Origin: Nocardiopsis sinuspersici
GTDB taxonomy: Bacteria; Actinomycetota; Actinomycetes; Streptosporangiales; Streptosporangiaceae
DNA: 64,000 nucleotides
Assembly (NCBI GenBank): GCA_008638415.1
Contig: VWVT01000008.1
Span: 62,001-126,000 of the forward strand
Direction of reading: 5' to 3'
Shown here: positions 60,805 through 64,000 of the stretch, in pieces
Numbering within the stretch: the stretch's first letter is position 1
Layout of the letters: each line of letters begins with the position of its first letter
Position numbers and translations under genes: made by a program
The notes under the pieces: generated by a model
The model's input: the letters and a program-made list of their open reading frames with translations, nothing else
Told to the model about the DNA's origin: nothing
Databases searched by the model: none

Positions 60805-63093
60805 GTGAACCTGTGCCGACCGAGGCCCTCGTGTCCCGTCCGCTCGGCGGCCGTCCCCGTGGTCGCCGTGCTGGTCGCACCCATGGCCCTGCTCGCGCCG
60901 GCGCCCCGGGTGACGGCCGACGTCGTCCCGCCCGCGTCCGGGATCGCCGGGGCCGTGGAGGAGCGGGTCGCCACCGGGGTGGACCTCGTGTCCGGCCCCG
61001 TCCCCGGCCCCGAGGGCGGCGGGGAGCAGTTCGCCAGTGTCCTCACCGTCGATCTCACCGAGGAGGTCGGGATCGAGTACGTCGACGGAGGCGGTCTCAC
61101 CTCACCCGCGACGGTCGCGGACATGGCGGCCGCCGCCGAGCCTCCCGAGGGCTCCACCGTCGTCGCCGCGGTCAACGGCGGCTACTTCGACATCGGCGCG
61201 ACCCAGGCTCCCATGGGCGCGGGGATGCGCGACGGACGCGTGCTCACCTCACCGGGCGAGGGGTTCGCCCACGCCGTGGTCATCGACGCCGACGGCACGG
61301 GCAGTGTGCGGCGGGTGGACTTCGAAGGGACCGTTTCCCTGCCTACCGGGGACCTCGACCTCGACGCCCTCAACGCCCCCACCGTCCCCGCGGACGGTAT
61401 CGGCCTGTACACGTCGGACTGGGGCGGTCACCCCCGCGAACACGTCGTGTACGAACCGGGGACCGATCCCGGGGGCACGGCCGCCGCCCCCGTCGCCGAG
61501 GCCGTCATCTCCGAGGGCACCGTCGAGCATGTCGACGACACCCCCGGCAGCGGCCCGATCGACGAGCACGACCAGGTCCTGGTGGCGCGCGGCTCCGCGG
61601 CGGAGCGGGTCGCCGCCCTGTCCGAGGGCGACCCGGTCGGCCTGGAACACACCCTCACCGCCGAGGGCGCCGACCCCCGCGTCGTCCTGGGCGGACGGCA
61701 CGTGCTGGTCCGCGACGGCGAGCCCGTCCCCGTCGACGACGACTCCCGCGCGCCGCGTACAGCGATCGGGTTCTCCGAGGACGGCGAGGCCATGCACGTG
61801 GTGACCGCGGACGGACGCAACCCCGCCACCGCCGGGTCCACGCTCGCGGAGGTCGCCGAACTGCTCGCCGCGTCCGGGGCCGCCCAGGCGCTGGAGCTGG
61901 ACGGCGGCGGGTCCTCGACCCTGCTCGTCCGCGAGCCCGGGGGCGTCCGCCCGGTGCTGCGCAACCGCGCCGGGGACCAGCTCCGGGAGGTCCCCGACGG
62001 CCTGGTGATCACGGCGCCCGAGGGCTCGGCCCGGACCTCGGACCTGTGGCTGCGGCCCGCGCTGGAGCCCCGGCCCGAACACGGCTCCCCCACCCCGTCC
62101 CAGGAGGATCCGCGCCGCGTGTTCACCGGCATGAGCCGTACCCTCGCCGCCACCGGGCACGACGAGGCCTTCGGTCCGTCCGGTCCCGGTGCGCCCGACA
62201 CCCCCGACGACCGCACCGGCGAACTCACGCTGTCCGCGCCCGCCGGGCACGGTGACGGCCCCCGGTTCGTCGCGGGAGGCCCCGGTCCGGTGACCGTCAC
62301 GGGGCGGGCGGGCGCCCTCCGGAGCACCGTCGACCTGGAGGTGCTGCCCGTCCCCGACACACTTCGGGCCACGCCGGGACGCCTGGGCCTGGCCTCGTCC
62401 GACGACACCGCCTCCTTCGTGCTCACCGGGGTCACCGAGGACGGGGAGCGGGCGCCCGTCGAACCGGTCGACGCCGAGGTCGAGGCCGTCCCCGACCTGG
62501 TCGAGGTCGTGGGCCGCGACGACGGCCGCTTCGAGGTGCGGCCGCGTACCGGGGAGGGGGCGGGCACCCTCACGGTGACCGCCGGCGGAGTGAGCACCGA
62601 GGTGCCCTTCTCCGTCGGCGCGCGGACGGTCTCCGTGGCGGCCTTCGACGACGCGCGGGAGTGGACGGCACGGTCCGCACGCGGCGAGTCCGGTGTGCGC
62701 CCCGTGGCCGGGCGCGACGGCCCCGGACTGGCGCTGGCCTACGACTTCACCCGCGACATCCGCGTCCGTGCCGCCGCCGCCCACCCGCCCGAGCCGATCA
62801 CCCTCGACCGCCAGGCCTTCGCGTTCACCGTGGGTGTGCACGGCGACGGCAACGGTGCCCGCCTCAGGCTCGGCCTCACCGACGGCCACGGTGTCGGCCA
62901 CTCCCTCGAGGGTCCCGCGGTCGACTGGGAGGGCTGGCGCGACGTGCGCGTCGAGGTGCCCGACGGTGTCGGACACCCGGTCACGGTCTCCCGTGTGTAC
63001 CTGGTGGAGGACGACCCGGGCCGCGCCTACGCCGGCGAGGTGGTGCTCGACGGCCTCACCGCCACCGGTCCGCCGTCCCGGCCGGACGCCTGA
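60805..63093 (+). CDS. secreted NAGPA-domain (phosphodiester glycosidase family) protein
   Basis: A 762-residue exported protein. Residues 1-38 form a Sec signal (VPVVAVLVAPMALLAPAP). The NAGPA domain (residues 45-420) carries AAVNGGYFDIGATQAP and ALELDGGGSSTLLV, the family's catalytic-domain signatures. A C-terminal region of beta-sandwich character follows (residues 520-760). The family includes the eukaryotic uncovering enzyme and bacterial wall-related phosphodiester glycosidases. The GTG at 60805 is set by GAAAGGG 7 bases upstream. Substrate is unknown, probably a cell-wall or capsular glycan. Confidence 0.85.
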   Translation: MNLCRPRPSCPVRSAAVPVVAVLVAPMALLAPAPRVTADVVPPASGIAGAVEERVATGVDLVSGPVPGPEGGGEQFASVLTVDLTEEVGIEYVDGGGLTSPATVADMAAAAEPPEGSTVVAAVNGGYFDIGATQAPMGAGMRDGRVLTSPGEGFAHAVVIDADGTGSVRRVDFEGTVSLPTGDLDLDALNAPTVPADGIGLYTSDWGGHPREHVVYEPGTDPGGTAAAPVAEAVISEGTVEHVDDTPGSGPIDEHDQVLVARGSAAERVAALSEGDPVGLEHTLTAEGADPRVVLGGRHVLVRDGEPVPVDDDSRAPRTAIGFSEDGEAMHVVTADGRNPATAGSTLAEVAELLAASGAAQALELDGGGSSTLLVREPGGVRPVLRNRAGDQLREVPDGLVITAPEGSARTSDLWLRPALEPRPEHGSPTPSQEDPRRVFTGMSRTLAATGHDEAFGPSGPGAPDTPDDRTGELTLSAPAGHGDGPRFVAGGPGPVTVTGRAGALRSTVDLEVLPVPDTLRATPGRLGLASSDDTASFVLTGVTEDGERAPVEPVDAEVEAVPDLVEVVGRDDGRFEVRPRTGEGAGTLTVTAGGVSTEVPFSVGARTVSVAAFDDAREWTARSARGESGVRPVAGRDGPGLALAYDFTRDIRVRAAAAHPPEPITLDRQAFAFTVGVHGDGNGARLRLGLTDGHGVGHSLEGPAVDWEGWRDVRVEVPDGVGHPVTVSRVYLVEDDPGRAYAGEVVLDGLTATGPPSRPDA

Positions 63094-63270
63094 GCCGGGA
63101 CCGGAGGCCCCTCGGCACAGCAGGGCGTCCGGGCCCGCCGAAGAGGTGGCCGCGGCACGGCCTCCGAGCGGGTCCGTGTGGAGGATCTCCGGAGAGGGCG
63201 GGAGCCCGGACTGGCGGGTGACACCGGTGGGCGGGCCCGGTCTCCGCCGCCTGGAACACGGGACTTCTTC

Positions 63271-63338
63271 GCCCCGCCCCAGGCGGGGCCTCCGCGAGGT
63301 GGCGGAGAAGGTCCGTTCCCCGCCCGTCGCGGGCGGGG
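63271..63338. terminator. tandem hairpins between convergent genes
   Basis: Two GC hairpins, 63271-63278 with 63282-63289 (8 bp) and 63318-63326 with 63330-63338 (9 bp, 3-base loop), lie between the NAGPA gene and the convergent amidase gene and should stop both transcripts. Confidence 0.65.
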
Positions 63339-63365
63339 CGGCCCGGACACGCCCCGCCCGCTCCC

Positions 63366-64000
63366 TCAGGACAGGCGCGGGGTGCGGGGCGGCTCCCTGC
63401 GCCGGTCACCGGTCGCCTCGAAGGCCGCCGCGATCCTCAACAGCCGTGCGTCGTCGTAGGCCCGCCCGGCGAAGGTCAGCCCCACCGGCATCCCGGTGTC
63501 GGACATCGTGCCCATCGGCACCGTCACCGTGGGGATCCCCAGATGGCGCCAGACCAGGTTGCCGTTGGCCACCCACACACCGTTGCGCCAGGTGAGGTCC
63601 GCCGACTCCGGGTCCACGTCGGCGTCGGAGGGACCGACGTCGGCCACCGCGGGGAAGGCGATCGCGTCCAGGCCCAGGTGGTCCAGCCAGTCCTCGAAGT
63701 CCACACGGCGCGTCCTCTCCAGTCCCTTCACCCCCTCCTCCATGTGGGGGATCTCGGTGAGGGAGGTGACGCCGGTGCGGCGCGCGAACTCCGGGTAGGC
63801 GGCGATGTCGTCGTCGAACCCGTCGTAGCGGTCCGGAAGGGTGCCCGGCTCGTGCGGGAAGATACGGGCACCGTCGACCCGCCCCAGGTCGTCCAGGTGC
63901 GGATCGCCGTTGGCGCGCAGGAAGTCGTGCCAGGCCCAGGCGGACAGGTCGAGGATCTCCCGGTCCAGGTACTCCCGGCTCACCAGCCCCCGGGTCCTGA
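63366..64000 (-). CDS. amidase (amidase-signature family), 3' part
   Basis: The last ~211 residues of an amidase whose 5' end lies beyond the window. The fragment has GLDAIAFPAVADVGPSDAD, NLVWRHLGIPTVTVPMG and GMPVGLTFAGRAYDDARLLRIAAAFE, the typical C-terminal third of amidase-signature enzymes. The Ser-Ser-Lys catalytic part would be to the right. The frame stays open to base 64000, so the GTG at 63983 is not the start. Confidence 0.9.
   Translation of the reverse strand, partial: RTRGLVSREYLDREILDLSAWAWHDFLRANGDPHLDDLGRVDGARIFPHEPGTLPDRYDGFDDDIAAYPEFARRTGVTSLTEIPHMEEGVKGLERTRRVDFEDWLDHLGLDAIAFPAVADVGPSDADVDPESADLTWRNGVWVANGNLVWRHLGIPTVTVPMGTMSDTGMPVGLTFAGRAYDDARLLRIAAAFEATGDRRREPPRTPRLS

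Noticed and set aside
1..64000. tRNA or rRNA genes, CRISPR arrays, complete insertion sequences
   Set aside because: No cloverleaf, no regularly spaced direct repeats and no transposase with flanking inverted repeats were seen by eye; a tRNAscan or ISfinder search was not possible.

Overview
The window is high-GC DNA with strongly G/C-biased third codon positions, many GTG and some TTG starts, and GC-rich hairpin terminators. Gene content (TreY/TreZ, Rv3235-type protein, Methyltransf_19, SNF2-SWIM pair, UMF1 transporter, pcaIJFHGBL order, DUF2637 relic) points to a filamentous or related actinomycete. A Nocardiopsis-like chromosome is my best guess, but nothing here fixes the genus.

Layout. 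0-6 kb: minus-strand treY - rlmA-type methyltransferase - treZ, the TreYZ route from maltodextrin to trehalose. 5.8-14 kb: an orphan PstS lipoprotein, a GT2 glycosyltransferase, a DUF3592 membrane protein, a RipA-like NlpC/P60 hydrolase, an S9 peptidase and an Rv3235-like protein. 14-21.3 kb: GDPD and UMF1 transporter (ATGA overlap), SNF2 helicase and SWIM protein (ATGA overlap), and a Methyltransf_19 methyltransferase; a 27-bp perfect inverted repeat precedes the helicase. 21.3-29.3 kb: a complete protocatechuate/beta-ketoadipate operon pcaIJFHGBL with a divergent IclR regulator and two matching 17-bp operators. 29.5-36.7 kb: aldo/keto reductase, GNAT, an ECF42-type sigma factor with its DGPF partner and a recognisable promoter, an unusual HAD protein, an alpha-amylase-family enzyme and an SDR. 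36.8-40.5 kb: a broken DUF6924 gene, a type II thioesterase divergent from an exporter, and a YiiX-like papain-fold protein. 40.5-50.1 kb: a rhamnose locus with a secreted BNR_4 protein, rhaM, a RhaT/P/Q/S-type ABC importer, a LacI regulator and an AraA/FucI-superfamily isomerase. 50.5-55.6 kb: small hypotheticals, a secreted DUF6355-like peptide, GNAT, and a MerR regulator facing a two-gene membrane operon across twin MerR-type promoters. 55.6-64 kb: a flavin monooxygenase plus MFS exporter with a divergent TetR, a frameshifted DUF2637 relic, a secreted NAGPA-domain protein and the 3' part of an amidase gene.

How they work together. Most of the window is catabolic and nutrient-scavenging modules, each with a local regulator: IclR for protocatechuate, LacI for rhamnose or a related sugar, TetR for the monooxygenase/exporter pair, MerR for the membrane pair, and an autoregulated ECF42 sigma factor. 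The best candidates for something undescribed are the MerR-controlled membrane pair (53.2-55.6 kb) and the rhamnose locus that pairs rhaM with a secreted beta-propeller protein (40.5-50.1 kb). Two genes (36.8 kb and 60.0-60.6 kb) carry single-base frameshifts and look like pseudogenes unless the assembly is wrong there.
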